Positions 1 through 8,551 of a stretch of DNA of 57,797 bases are shown piece by piece. The notes under the pieces are model-generated. The model did not search any database. It had not been told where the DNA came from and was given only the letters and a program-made list of their open reading frames with translations. The first letter of the stretch is position 1, and the number at the start of each line of letters is the position of its first letter. Location of the stretch: the NCBI GenBank assembly GCA_041744375.1, contig JBGTLA010000110.1, positions 1-57,797 of the forward strand. Direction: 5' to 3'. The DNA comes from JBGTLA01 sp041744375. Lineage in GTDB: Bacteria > Actinomycetota > Acidimicrobiia > Spongiisociales > ZC4RG35. A program made the translations under genes and the position numbers.

Positions 1-59
1 GACAGCGCACCTCGCAGGCGTTCAACACCGTTGCCGGCTCACTCGCCGCCACCAACTGA
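1..59 (+). CDS. Flp-type pilin, 3' end only (cut by window start)
   Basis: The first 59 bases are the last codons and TGA stop (57-59) of a Flp/class IVb pilin gene. They are base-for-base identical to the end of the intact pilin gene at 278-463. The reading frame is fixed by the shared stop codon and gives a C-terminus ending in AGSLAATN. The start lies outside the window, so it is unknown whether the whole upstream gene is a recent duplicate or shares only its 3' part. It is very likely a third pilin gene of the same cluster. Confidence 0.8.
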   Translation, partial: QRTSQAFNTVAGSLAATN

Positions 60-88
60 CCAACGTCGGCACAACCGACACACAAAGA

Positions 89-112
89 GGGTGGGGCCGC
101 AAGGTCCCACCC
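89..112 (+). terminator. Hairpin terminator after the partial pilin gene
   Basis: There is a 10-bp GC-rich stem (arms 89-98 and 103-112, one G-T pair) closed by a GCAA loop, a GNRA tetraloop. It begins 29 bases after the pilin stop. No U-run follows, so it may act as a 3' mRNA stabiliser or a processing barrier as much as a terminator. Confidence 0.6.
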
Positions 113-277
113 ACTTCGTTGTCCTCCTCGCCGATGCCAGGAAGGACCACCTCGTGGCGCTCACTCCGACCCCCGGTGAATGGTTCACCCGACCTAAGCC
201 TGTCGCTCAAGTCAGCCGCAATCGTATCCGATGGACTTACCGCAGGCTCTCCACGGAGAACTTCGAAAGGAGGAGAT

Positions 278-463
278 ATGCTTGCTCTTTGGACCAAGAT
301 GATCGCCCGGTACACCGGCGACGATCGCGGCGCCAGCATGGTCGAGTACGCCCTGTTGGTCGTACTCATCGCCATCATCGCCATCGTGGCCATCAGCCTC
401 GTGGGACAGCGCACCTCGCAGGCGTTCAACACCGTTGCCGGCTCACTCGCCGCCACCAACTGA
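278..463 (+). CDS. flp: Flp/class IVb major pilin
   Basis: This 61-residue prepilin is the structural subunit of a Tad (tight adherence) pilus. A short basic leader is followed by a processing site, G18 then ASMVEY, giving the family's Glu at +5 and Tyr at +6 of the mature protein. A single hydrophobic helix of about 20 residues (LLVVLIAIIAIVAIS) follows. A strong ribosome site, AAAGGAGG at 267-274, fixes the ATG at 278; in-frame sequence back to 119 is not needed. It is transcribed toward the Tad operon on the opposite strand. The prepilin peptidase is not in the window. Confidence 0.92.
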   Translation: MLALWTKMIARYTGDDRGASMVEYALLVVLIAIIAIVAISLVGQRTSQAFNTVAGSLAATN

Positions 464-516
464 CCAACGTCGGCACAACCGACACACAAAGAGGGTGGGG
501 CCGCAAGGTCCCACCC
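405..516 (+). repeat. Direct repeat copy 2 (pilin 3' end plus hairpin)
   Basis: Second copy of the 112-base exact repeat that opens the window, with a period of 404 bases. Sequence upstream of 405 cannot be compared because the first copy is truncated by the window edge. Sequence after 516 diverges from the first copy at once. Confidence 0.9.
493..516 (+). terminator. Hairpin terminator after the first intact pilin gene
   Basis: Identical to the hairpin at 89-112: a 10-bp stem with a GCAA tetraloop, 29 bases after the stop codon. CTCTTCGT follows, which is only weakly T-rich. It could partly terminate transcription, giving more of this pilin than of the next one. Confidence 0.6.
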
Positions 517-625
517 CTCTTCGTCCCGACGAGATGGCATGCCCCCATCGATGGTGCGACGGACCTATGGGGTCGACGGCCCGGGACGCCGACACTTACC
601 CCAGCATTCGCAGAAAGGACCACCG

Positions 626-796
626 ATGTTTGAACCCCTCAACACAGACTCCGACCCTCTCGAAGAGGGTGCCAGCATGGTCGAGTACGCCCTCTTGGTA
701 GTTCTCATCGCCGTGGTGGCCATCGTGGCCGTCAACTTGATCGGTCCGGCCGTATCCAACGGCTTCTCGTCTGCGGGCAGCGGCCTCGCCAACTGA
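626..796 (+). CDS. flp: Flp/class IVb pilin, second intact copy
   Basis: This 56-residue prepilin is related to the gene at 278-463 but not identical. The processing site EEG then ASMVEY and the start of the helix (ALLVVLIA) are shared. The leader is acidic (DSDPLEEG) rather than basic, and the C-terminus differs (SSAGSGLAN). AGAAAGGA at 612-619 is the ribosome site and sets the ATG at 626. The two pilins could be major and minor subunits or be used under different conditions; the sequence does not decide. No duplicate of the GNRA hairpin follows this gene. Confidence 0.9.
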   Translation: MFEPLNTDSDPLEEGASMVEYALLVVLIAVVAIVAVNLIGPAVSNGFSSAGSGLAN

Positions 797-823
797 CCGA
801 CTCCTGGACTGGATCCGTCAGTT
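791..823. terminator. Possible bidirectional terminator between pilins and Tad operon
   Basis: A 7-bp inverted repeat (AACTGAC at 791-797, GTCAGTT at 817-823) lies in the short gap where the pilin gene and the end of the Tad operon converge. It overlaps the pilin stop codon. A short T-run follows on the plus strand. The stem is modest. Confidence 0.4.
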
Positions 824-843
824 TCCCCACTGCGACGCTGTGA

Positions 844-2184
844 TCAATCGGTGGCCGGCCGGAGGACGACGAACTGGTCGTCTGCGTAGCGCTCACTCCA
901 TCCCTCCCCCTCGAGAAGACCGACCAATGGATCCTCAGGCTTGAGGAGTGCTTGTTGGAGCTGATACCTCTCGAAAAGATCCCGCCACACTGGGTGACCG
1001 CCCCGAGCTCGGGCGAAATCTATATAGACCTGGCCGAGGAGCTCCGCCCGATCATCCACGAAGATGTACGGAAATCCTGTGTAGATGAAGTATCCACCTG
1101 ATGAGTCGTCGTGGAAGGTACGCACCGCATCGAGGTGAGCGGAAGCCGCCACCGGGAACCGGTTCTCGAAGAGGTCGTCTTCGAGAGGAGCAAAGAATGC
1201 TGCCAGGACGATGAAGGCCGCTACAACCACCGACAACGCCTTAGAAAATGGCATCTGCCCGAGGCGGTAATGCCCGGTTGGAAACACGAACGGGACGATG
1301 GCAATCGCTGCCAGCGGCACCGACCGGTTGGCGGTAAATGCGAACAGCATGAAGGGGATCACCATCCAGAGGTCTCGCCATTCGAGCTTCCGGGCCATGG
1401 CCACAACCAGGAGAGCCACCAGCCCGAGTAGGAACGGGAACAGGGCAAGCGAAACGAAGTCGGGTCGCTGCCATTCGGCGATGATGTCGAGGTTCTGCGA
1501 ACTCCCGGCGAAGGAGACGAGGATTTCCCAGACTCCGATACCGTGAGCGGTGAAGGTGGCGGCAACGGCTCCGACAGTGGCATCGATGAAGTACCGCCTA
1601 TCGCGGAGCCTCAGACCCTGGAGGACCAGGTAACCCAAACCAATGAAGAAGCCACCGTGGACCGATGCCCATACCCAGAACAAGAGGGGGATCGTCCACC
1701 TGAGGCGCGGCCGATCCGCCACCAATGTGAGAACAGCGAAGATGGCCAGCGACGGGAACACCGGTCGGGCGGTGAAGTACCCGAGGGTGAGCCACATGAC
1801 CCACACGGTGGCCAGGGGTCCGAGGACTCCCCTGTGCCGCCCGACCCGCAGACCCACCGCTGTCAGCATCAGGGCACCCGAGATCCCCACCACCACGGGC
1901 GCAGAGAAGAGCTCGCCGAATCGCTCTAGCCAGCCGTAGAGGAGCTCGACCAGCCACGACTGCGTGCGCCACGGCTGACCCCCGGCGGTGAACGTGAAGG
2001 GATCGGCAGTGAGAACCGCCTTGGCTTCGATCTGACGGACGCCGGCCTCTACGTGCCAGAGATACGAGTTGTCCTGTGTCGGTCGCCGCAGGGCGATGAC
2101 TATGGCGGTGAGGGGTGTCAGCCAAGCGAGTTGCGTGAGGGTGAGCCCACGCCTTCTGCCTGCGGCCGGCTGGGCCTCAGCCAA
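844..2184 (-). CDS. Polytopic membrane protein, GT-C-like, last gene of the Tad operon
   Basis: A 446-residue protein with about ten hydrophobic segments. Near the N-terminus it has the motifs DNSYLWHVEAG, DPFTFTAGGQPW and QSWLVELLYG, which recur in a widespread uncharacterised bacterial membrane family resembling GT-C glycosyltransferases (lipid-linked sugar donors, first-loop acidic residue). A soluble C-terminal part follows the last helix. The predicted start is a TTG at 2184 that overlaps the tadC stop by 8 bases, so it is probably translated by coupling. A role in decorating or assembling the pilus is inference from position; a specific reaction cannot be assigned. Confidence 0.7.
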   Translation of the reverse strand: MAEAQPAAGRRRGLTLTQLAWLTPLTAIVIALRRPTQDNSYLWHVEAGVRQIEAKAVLTADPFTFTAGGQPWRTQSWLVELLYGWLERFGELFSAPVVVGISGALMLTAVGLRVGRHRGVLGPLATVWVMWLTLGYFTARPVFPSLAIFAVLTLVADRPRLRWTIPLLFWVWASVHGGFFIGLGYLVLQGLRLRDRRYFIDATVGAVAATFTAHGIGVWEILVSFAGSSQNLDIIAEWQRPDFVSLALFPFLLGLVALLVVAMARKLEWRDLWMVIPFMLFAFTANRSVPLAAIAIVPFVFPTGHYRLGQMPFSKALSVVVAAFIVLAAFFAPLEDDLFENRFPVAASAHLDAVRTFHDDSSGGYFIYTGFPYIFVDDRAELLGQVYIDFARARGGHPVWRDLFERYQLQQALLKPEDPLVGLLEGEGWSERYADDQFVVLRPATD

Positions 2185-3094
2185 ATGCGCCCGCTATCTG
2201 GATGGCGGCCGGACCCAACAGGATGATGAAGAGGGAGGGGAAGATACAGAACACGAGTGGGAACACCAGCTTCACCGGTGCCCCGAACGCCTTCTCCTGT
2301 GCCCGCTGGCGCCTCTTGACTCGCATCTCTTCGGCCTGGACCCTCAGCACCCGGGCGATGGCAACACCGAATGCCTCGGCCTGGAGCATCGCCAGGATGA
2401 ACGAACGCAACTCGTCCAGATCTGTTCGGTCCATGAGGTGGCGCATGGCGTCGCGCCGACTGACCCCGACCCGCGTCTCCTGGAGCATGCGAAAGAACTC
2501 TTCGGACAGCGGTCCGGGCACCGTGCCTACGACCCGGGCCAGCGCAGCGTCGAACCCCAGTCCGGCCTCAACTGAAATCACCAGCAGGTCGAGGACATCC
2601 GGCAGTGCCTTCTGCATCGCCACCCGGCGCTCGTCCACCTTGCGGGTGAGCCAGGCATCTGGGCCAAAGAAACCGAGTGCTATGGGGAGAACCAGCAAAC
2701 CAAGTCTGGCGATACCGTCGGCGCCAGCACCCTGGGCGAGAAAAGCCAGGACGATACCGGCGGCGGTGGTGAACAGCTTGATGACTGCGAAACCTGGGGC
2801 ATCGAGGTTGCCCGGGCTGCCGGCGAGCATGAGGCGCCTTTGCGTCTTCTCCAGATAGCCCAACGGCGTGAACCGCTTGACAAGTCTGCCGAGCCGAAGG
2901 ATGACCGGGGCCACGGCCCGCTCTGACAAGGGCTTGGCCAACGTCTCTTCGCGGAGGGCATTCTTTCCATACACGGCCAACCGGTCTGCGGTGCTCTGCT
3001 GAGCGCGCAGCACTCCGTTGCCGGCCCAGACGATGACGAAGGCCACGAACAGGAAGGTGGCGGTGAGTCCGACGATCATGAGTGGTGATGACAT
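2177..3094 (-). CDS. tadC: Tad pilus inner-membrane platform protein TadC
   Basis: This 305-residue type II secretion F-domain protein, with its TadB partner, forms the inner-membrane platform on which the TadA ATPase drives pilin assembly. An N-terminal membrane helix (about 6-26) is followed by the F domain around 150-270, including the typical stretch ALPDVLDLLVISVEAGLGFD, and a C-terminal helix ending near 303. ATG at 3094 lies 7 bases after the vWA-tadB stop. Length is usual for TadC. Confidence 0.9.
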   Translation of the reverse strand: MSSPLMIVGLTATFLFVAFVIVWAGNGVLRAQQSTADRLAVYGKNALREETLAKPLSERAVAPVILRLGRLVKRFTPLGYLEKTQRRLMLAGSPGNLDAPGFAVIKLFTTAAGIVLAFLAQGAGADGIARLGLLVLPIALGFFGPDAWLTRKVDERRVAMQKALPDVLDLLVISVEAGLGFDAALARVVGTVPGPLSEEFFRMLQETRVGVSRRDAMRHLMDRTDLDELRSFILAMLQAEAFGVAIARVLRVQAEEMRVKRRQRAQEKAFGAPVKLVFPLVFCIFPSLFIILLGPAAIQIAGAFG

Positions 3095-3101
3095 TGCTTC
3101 C

Positions 3102-5063
3102 TCACACGTCGATGTTGATGATCTTGCGCAACCAGAAGATGCCGCCGGCCATCAGGAAAAGGCCGACGCCGACCGCTACGAGACCGAATGTGTTCTCGAA
3201 CAGAGGCATGATGTAGTCCGGATTGGTAGTCCATAAGAATGCTCCCATCAGGAACGGCAGCGAACCGAGCACAAAGGCCGAGATCCGGCCCTCAGCGGTC
3301 ATGGCCCTGATCTCGCCTCGGATCCGGTTACGTTGCAGCATTGTATCGGCCACCGTTTGCAGCACCTCGGCCAGGTTTCCACCCACCTCGCGCTGGATCT
3401 CGATGGCCATCACTGCCCATTCGAAGTCTTTGGATTGGGTCCGCTCGGTGATGCCGTCCAGGGCTTCTGTCACGCTGCGACCCAAGCGAGCTTCGGCGAT
3501 GGCGCGCCCGTACTCGCGTGCGGTGGGGTCGGGTGCTTCGGCCGCCACGGCCTCTACCGCCTGGAGCAAGGAGTAACCGGCCCTCAGGGAAGTGGAGAGG
3601 AGGGTAAGGGTGTCGGGCAGTTGCCTCTCGAACCGTCGCTTCTCTCTCGATCCCGTCCATTTGATGAAGCCGAACACCACCAGCACCACCAGAAGGAATA
3701 TGATGGCGCCGCCGATTGGTCCATAGGCGAGCGAACCGATCAGGCCGGCCACGATCGACACTCCGAAGGCGGCCATGATCGCCTCGCCCGGTGCCAGTGG
3801 GATGTTGGCCTGTTCCAAGGTCGAGTTCATCCCTGCCAACAGACCGCGTTTTTTGACCTCGGCCTCGGCGGCTTGGGAGAAACGACGCAGCAGCGGGAGG
3901 CGATCGATGAGGGACTTCTTCTCTTGGGCCTCGCCCCCTCGGCGGCCATACGCCGCCAGACGTTTGGCGAACGCTCCCCCGCCTTCCTCTTCCTTGCGGC
4001 CGAATAGGACCCACACAAACAGCGCCAGTGCCGCCCCGGTCCCCAGGGCGCCGATGGTCGCTAAAGTCCGCGGATCGGCCGGGAGCGACGACTCCACTAC
4101 TTGTATGACCGGGGGGGCAAAGGTGACCGTCGTCACCACCTGAGGAACGGTGGTGGTCGTGACGAAGCCGGTCACCGGTGCCACCGACTGGGCCGACAAC
4201 CCGGCGTACTCGACCCCAAAGGTGACCTCGCCGGGAGCGGGGTTGGGCACCGTGAACCGTGCGACCAGGACGTTGTTGATCTCGCTTTGGATCTGGCCGT
4301 ACAACCCCTCCAGTTGCGAGGGGTCCGGGGCCGAGAGGAACAACCCGTCGGACTGGAGGGCGATGGCTTCGAGGGCAGCCGGGTTGAACTCGAACTCGGC
4401 CGGCGGTTCCAGGGCCACGCTGAAGATTCGAGCCTCCGTACGGGCGACCGCCTCTTGGACCTCGGCGGCGGCGGCCTGACTGCCGTTGTCGTCGCCGTCC
4501 GCCAGGATGATGATATTGCCTTGGAGGTTGGCTGCGGGACCGGACTCGAACAGCTCGATTGCCTTGATGACGGCGTCGTTGAAGGCGGTGGCGCCAGCAG
4601 CACTCAGCGAGTCGATCCGGTTGAGCAGGGTGGGCGTGTTGTTGGTGAAGCCCTGGATCACCTGGGCTTCCTCGTCGAAGCGGATGATCGCCACGAAATC
4701 CTCCGGGCGCTTCTGTTCCACGAAGGACCGGGCGGCGGCCTTGGCCGCCTCGATCGGCTCCCCCTGCATCGAGCCGGAGGTGTCGATGGCCAGCACGACA
4801 CCCACGGGGACCGTGGAAGAGGCGAGTGGCTCCACCACCAGGTTCTCGACGGCTCCTCCGTCGGCCGTGACGGTCAAATCGGCGGGATTCATTTGAGCGC
4901 CGAGGCCGCGGAAACCGACCACCATCGTCACCTGGCCACCGTCGCTGTAACGCGAGGTGTTTACCTCGACGATCTGAACGTCGCCGGTCTGGGCGAATGC
5001 CGCCGGGGGCACCGCCAGCAGTGCCGCCGCGACCAGCCCCAAGAAGAGGCGGGCGCTCCTCAC
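3102..5063 (-). CDS. tadB: Fusion of von Willebrand factor A domain with TadB platform protein
   Basis: This 653-residue protein is about twice the usual TadB length. A signal peptide (1-24, ending AAFAQ) leads to an exported vWA domain at about 85-265 with a complete MIDAS metal site: D94-T-S-G-S98, T159 and D189 in ADGDD. A membrane helix (about 335-355) follows, then a cytoplasmic linker and the TadB-type F domain (about 430-650) with helices at the end. The GTG start at 5063 overlaps the tadA stop by 4 bases. The fusion would put a metal-dependent adhesion or protein-binding module outside the membrane at the pilus base. Separate vWA proteins such as TadG occur in other Tad loci; fusion to TadB is uncommon as far as I know. 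Confidence 0.88.
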   Translation of the reverse strand: MRSARLFLGLVAAALLAVPPAAFAQTGDVQIVEVNTSRYSDGGQVTMVVGFRGLGAQMNPADLTVTADGGAVENLVVEPLASSTVPVGVVLAIDTSGSMQGEPIEAAKAAARSFVEQKRPEDFVAIIRFDEEAQVIQGFTNNTPTLLNRIDSLSAAGATAFNDAVIKAIELFESGPAANLQGNIIILADGDDNGSQAAAAEVQEAVARTEARIFSVALEPPAEFEFNPAALEAIALQSDGLFLSAPDPSQLEGLYGQIQSEINNVLVARFTVPNPAPGEVTFGVEYAGLSAQSVAPVTGFVTTTTVPQVVTTVTFAPPVIQVVESSLPADPRTLATIGALGTGAALALFVWVLFGRKEEEGGGAFAKRLAAYGRRGGEAQEKKSLIDRLPLLRRFSQAAEAEVKKRGLLAGMNSTLEQANIPLAPGEAIMAAFGVSIVAGLIGSLAYGPIGGAIIFLLVVLVVFGFIKWTGSREKRRFERQLPDTLTLLSTSLRAGYSLLQAVEAVAAEAPDPTAREYGRAIAEARLGRSVTEALDGITERTQSKDFEWAVMAIEIQREVGGNLAEVLQTVADTMLQRNRIRGEIRAMTAEGRISAFVLGSLPFLMGAFLWTTNPDYIMPLFENTFGLVAVGVGLFLMAGGIFWLRKIINIDV

Positions 5064-6445
5064 CGTGCCATCGACATCTCGCCGCCCTTGCGGGCGAACG
5101 GCTCGGGGTCGAACAGGTCGGCTGGGAGACGAATCCCCTGAGCCAGGAGGTCGTCGGAGAAGGACGGGCGGATCCCGGTGGCCTTCAAGCGGCCCCGGAA
5201 CTTACCGGACTCCTCGTCGACCCCTTCGGCGAAGTCGAACAGGAACAGGTCCTGGAGGGTGATGATCTCGCCCTCCATGCCCTCCACCTCGGTGACGTGG
5301 GTGATGCGGCGGGTCCCGTCGCGGAGACGGGCGAGGTGGACGACGAGGTCGACGGCCGAGGCCACCTGCTCGCGGATGGCCCGCACCGGCAGATCGAACC
5401 CGGCCATGAGCACCATCGTCTCGATACGGGACAGGGTGTCACGCGGCCCGTTGGAGTGGATGGTGGTGAGCGATCCGTCGTGCCCGGTGTTCATGGCCTG
5501 CAACATGTCGAGGGCCTCAGCACCTCGGCACTCACCGACGACGATACGGTCGGGACGCATACGCAGCGTGTTCTTGACAAGATCGCGGATCATCACTGCG
5601 CCCTTGCCTTCGATGTTAGGTGGGCGGGACTCCATCGTGAGCACGTGCTCCTGGTGGAGCTGGAGCTCGGCGGCGTCCTCCACGGTGATGATCCGCTCGT
5701 CGCCGGGAATGTATCCCGACATCACGTTGAGGGTGGTGGTCTTACCCGAACCGGTACCGCCGGAGATGATGATGTTGAGTCGGCCCCGCACACACGCCCG
5801 TAAGAAGTCGGCTGTGCGCTGGGACAACGTCCCAAACTTGATGAGGTCGGCCTCTTGGAAGGGATCGACGGCGAACTTCCGAATGGTCAGGAAGGGCCCG
5901 CCGATGGAAAGGGGGGAGATGACGGCGTTGACACGGGAACCGTCGGGCAGACGGGCGTCGACCATGGGGGTGGCCTCGTCGACTCGGCGGCCGATCTGGC
6001 CGACGATCTTGTCGATGATCCGCCGCAGGTGGACGTCGTCGACGAAATGGACGTCGGACTTGTGGACCCGACCGGCCTTCTCGAAGTAGACGTCGTAGGG
6101 CCCGTTGCACATCACCTCGGTGACCTCGGGGTCGTTGAGGAGAGGATCGATGGGCCCGTAGCCCAGAACGTCGGAGGCGATCTCGTTGAGGAGCTGACGC
6201 CGGTCGGCGGCAGTGAGAGGCATGCCCTGTTCCTGATCTACGGCCCACTCCAGCATCTCCATGACCCGCAAACGCAGCTCGGCGTCGCTCATCTGACGGT
6301 CGTAGAGGGTGGGACCGAGTTCCTCGATCACCTTGAAATGGAGACGCCCGCGCAACTCGTTGATCTGGGACGACCGGTTGCTGGAGAGCCCGGTCGCCTC
6401 GGCCGCTGTTCTCGCTTGGGCAACTCTTTCAGAGAGGGAAGCCAT
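5060..6445 (-). CDS. cpaF: Tad pilus assembly ATPase CpaF/TadA
   Basis: A 461-residue secretion ATPase of the PilT/VirB11 superfamily that powers pilus extension from the cytoplasm. The N-terminal domain (about 1-180) contains the family stretch LGYGPIDPLLNDPEVTEVM. Walker A is GGTGSGKTT at 229-237, followed by the acidic box ITVEDAAELQL, RMRPDRIVVGECRG (Walker B region) and the His box TGHDGSLTTIHSN. Length and motifs are complete. ATG at 6445. The downstream fusion gene starts inside its stop codon. Confidence 0.95.
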   Translation of the reverse strand: MASLSERVAQARTAAEATGLSSNRSSQINELRGRLHFKVIEELGPTLYDRQMSDAELRLRVMEMLEWAVDQEQGMPLTAADRRQLLNEIASDVLGYGPIDPLLNDPEVTEVMCNGPYDVYFEKAGRVHKSDVHFVDDVHLRRIIDKIVGQIGRRVDEATPMVDARLPDGSRVNAVISPLSIGGPFLTIRKFAVDPFQEADLIKFGTLSQRTADFLRACVRGRLNIIISGGTGSGKTTTLNVMSGYIPGDERIITVEDAAELQLHQEHVLTMESRPPNIEGKGAVMIRDLVKNTLRMRPDRIVVGECRGAEALDMLQAMNTGHDGSLTTIHSNGPRDTLSRIETMVLMAGFDLPVRAIREQVASAVDLVVHLARLRDGTRRITHVTEVEGMEGEIITLQDLFLFDFAEGVDEESGKFRGRLKATGIRPSFSDDLLAQGIRLPADLFDPEPFARKGGEMSMAR

Positions 6446-6475
6446 TGGTTGATCCTTTCAATCCCCGCTGCCGAT

Positions 6476-7663
6476 TCACTTTCGACCGAAGATGCCCCGA
6501 CCTGAAGAAGCTTCGGGAATCTTCCCCGCCACCAGTTCGGCCACCGACTCGAAACCCTGGGCTATACGCGATCTCGGGGCCGATTCGACCACCGGTCGTC
6601 CCTCGTTGACCGACGCCGCCACAGCTCCGTCAGACGGGACGGAGGCCGAGATCTTGGTCTTGAGGGCGCCTTCGATCTCCTTTTCGTCGAGGCGAGCCCG
6701 GGCGTTGGCCCGGTTCATGACGAGCCTGACCTTGTCGGTGGGAAACTTGAGCAGTCTCAACGTCTCGAGTGCCAGTTTGGCGTTCTTGACCGAAGGAAGA
6801 TCCATGTCGACCACCATCAAGACGGTGTCGGCGGTCTCGATGAGCGACAACAACAGCTCATCGAGCATCGAGGCCGTGTCCACCACCACCCAGTCGAACG
6901 AATCCCGCAAGATGTCGATCATCTGCATCAGACCGGCGGTGGTGATGTCGTCGGCGAAGGCTGGTTCGAGCGGCGCGGCCAGCACCTTCAAGCCGCTGGG
7001 GTGCTCGGTGAGAAGCGACGACAGCAGGTCGGCGTCGAGGTGATGCATCTCGTGGGCGGCGTTGACCATCGTGTAGCGCGGCTCCAACTGCAGCACGAGG
7101 CAGGCGTCTCCGAACTGGAGGTCGGCGTCGACGAGACACACCTTCTTGCCCTCGAACCGGCTGAGCAGCATGGCCACGTTGGTGGCTGTAACGGTCTTGC
7201 CGCTGCCCCCCTTGGCGCTCATCACCGTGATGACGTGCCCCCGTTCGGACTCGGGGCTGGGCCCGGGCACGGGGGCGGCGACGCGGCTCTCCCGGTCGAG
7301 CACGTCCCCGGCGAATTGCCCTATGGCGGCTTCGATCTTCTGTTCGTCGAGGGGAGCCTCTATGACGTCGGACAGCCCGACCCGCATCCCGGACCGGAGC
7401 AGCTCCGAGGTCACCTCGGGAGCGACCAGCACGAGAATCAGCCCGGGATCCTCGTTGTGGATGGCCCGGATGTCGACCATCGCCGACTCCTTGGCATACG
7501 AAGGGCCGAGGAGCACCATGCGCAACTGCCCCCCCTCGATCGCCGAGATCACCCCGTCGATGGAGCGAGCAGCCGGGAGCCGGCCATCGAAGAGGCGTTT
7601 GGCCTCGTCGATGAAGTCGTCGTCGTCGTCGACGACAAGCAAGTTGTGCTCACTCAATGACAT
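6476..7663 (-). CDS. cpaE: Tad pilus localisation ATPase CpaE/TadZ
   Basis: A 395-residue MinD/ParA-family protein that places the Tad machine in the cell. Residues 1-120 form a receiver-like domain (LLVVDDDDDFIDE) that may be atypical. A linker of about 20 residues leads to the ATPase with deviant Walker A KGGSGKT at 151-157 and the switch motif VCLVDADLQFGD. The C-terminal part includes VVVDTASMLDELLL. It lies 30 bases upstream of cpaF and 9 bases downstream of cpaB. ATG at 7663. Confidence 0.9.
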   Translation of the reverse strand: MSLSEHNLLVVDDDDDFIDEAKRLFDGRLPAARSIDGVISAIEGGQLRMVLLGPSYAKESAMVDIRAIHNEDPGLILVLVAPEVTSELLRSGMRVGLSDVIEAPLDEQKIEAAIGQFAGDVLDRESRVAAPVPGPSPESERGHVITVMSAKGGSGKTVTATNVAMLLSRFEGKKVCLVDADLQFGDACLVLQLEPRYTMVNAAHEMHHLDADLLSSLLTEHPSGLKVLAAPLEPAFADDITTAGLMQMIDILRDSFDWVVVDTASMLDELLLSLIETADTVLMVVDMDLPSVKNAKLALETLRLLKFPTDKVRLVMNRANARARLDEKEIEGALKTKISASVPSDGAVAASVNEGRPVVESAPRSRIAQGFESVAELVAGKIPEASSGRGIFGRK

Positions 7664-7672
7664 GGAGTTCGC

Positions 7673-8551
7673 TCAGTTTCCGAAGATATCAGCCACGAGG
7701 TCTCCCTCGAACAGATTGTTGATTGTGATCCCCACGGACTCGATCTCGACGAAGTCCTCCGGGACGAGAGTAAGCCACACGGATCCGTTCTCGAAAGCGT
7801 AGACCATCTTCTCGGCCTGTTCGGGGTCGACCTCCAAGGTGAAGACCGTGGCGGGGATCTGCGGCTCATCCGTTTCGCCTTCGGGCGTCACCGTCGACAC
7901 CGCCACGCGATCTCCTTCGCGTGGTCGCACATCGCGATCCACCGCCAGCACCGGGATTCCTTGCAGGACGTAGCGGGTGAGCGTGACAGTCTCAGAGTCA
8001 TCGTCCTCGGGGGCCTCCTCGCCGTCTTCGGTGGGGATGCCGAAACCGGGTCCTTCACCGGGAAGCAGGTCGAACTCGATCTCGATGGTGAGGATAGCGT
8101 TGAGTCGGTCACCCGGGCGCATGAAGCCGTTCACGCCCCGGATCTGGTCGGTCGAAATCGTCAGCGCCTGCTTGCCGGCGGGGATCTGCTCGGCCAGCGG
8201 GATGATGTCGACCGTCACGTCGACCCACTGGTTGGTGGTGAGGATCTGATTTTGAGAGATGGGGCCCACCGCCACTTTCCCGCCGACGACCGCCCTCAAC
8301 TCCTCTTCGGAGGCGATAGCGCCACTGGGGACGACCGAAACCCGGTCTTCGCTGACCTCCCACAGTGGGGTTTGGAGGAACAAGTCGCCATCCTGGCCCT
8401 CGGGAACCTCTTGCGTTGCGCGATAAACGGTCTGCAGTTCCTGCTGTTCCAGGAGTTCGCCTTCGATCCCTTGCACATACGAGAAGACTGCGAATGCCGC
8501 CACTCCTGCCAGAAGCAGTGCGACAAGCAGAACCAATGCTCTCCTACCCAT
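7673..8551 (-). CDS. cpaB: Flp pilus assembly protein CpaB/RcpC
   Basis: A 292-residue periplasm-facing protein with one N-terminal membrane anchor (residues 4-27, ALVLLVALLLAGVAAFAVF), a SAF domain around 45-115 and an RcpC-type C-terminal region. In other species CpaB/RcpC stabilises the Tad pore and works outside the inner membrane. GAGG lies a few bases upstream of the ATG at 8551. An acidic insert (EDGEEAPEDDDSE, about 180-192) is unusual but in frame. The upstream small ORF stops 8 bases inside this gene. Confidence 0.88.
   Translation of the reverse strand: MGRRALVLLVALLLAGVAAFAVFSYVQGIEGELLEQQELQTVYRATQEVPEGQDGDLFLQTPLWEVSEDRVSVVPSGAIASEEELRAVVGGKVAVGPISQNQILTTNQWVDVTVDIIPLAEQIPAGKQALTISTDQIRGVNGFMRPGDRLNAILTIEIEFDLLPGEGPGFGIPTEDGEEAPEDDDSETVTLTRYVLQGIPVLAVDRDVRPREGDRVAVSTVTPEGETDEPQIPATVFTLEVDPEQAEKMVYAFENGSVWLTLVPEDFVEIESVGITINNLFEGDLVADIFGN

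Larger units (their letters stand above)
1..112 (+). repeat. Direct repeat copy 1 (pilin 3' end plus hairpin)
   Basis: Bases 1-112 are identical to 405-516. The identity covers the pilin 3' coding end, the stop codon and the hairpin after it, and ends abruptly after the hairpin's second arm. The left limit is outside the window. Perfect identity through non-coding sequence points to a recent tandem duplication or gene conversion. Confidence 0.9.
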
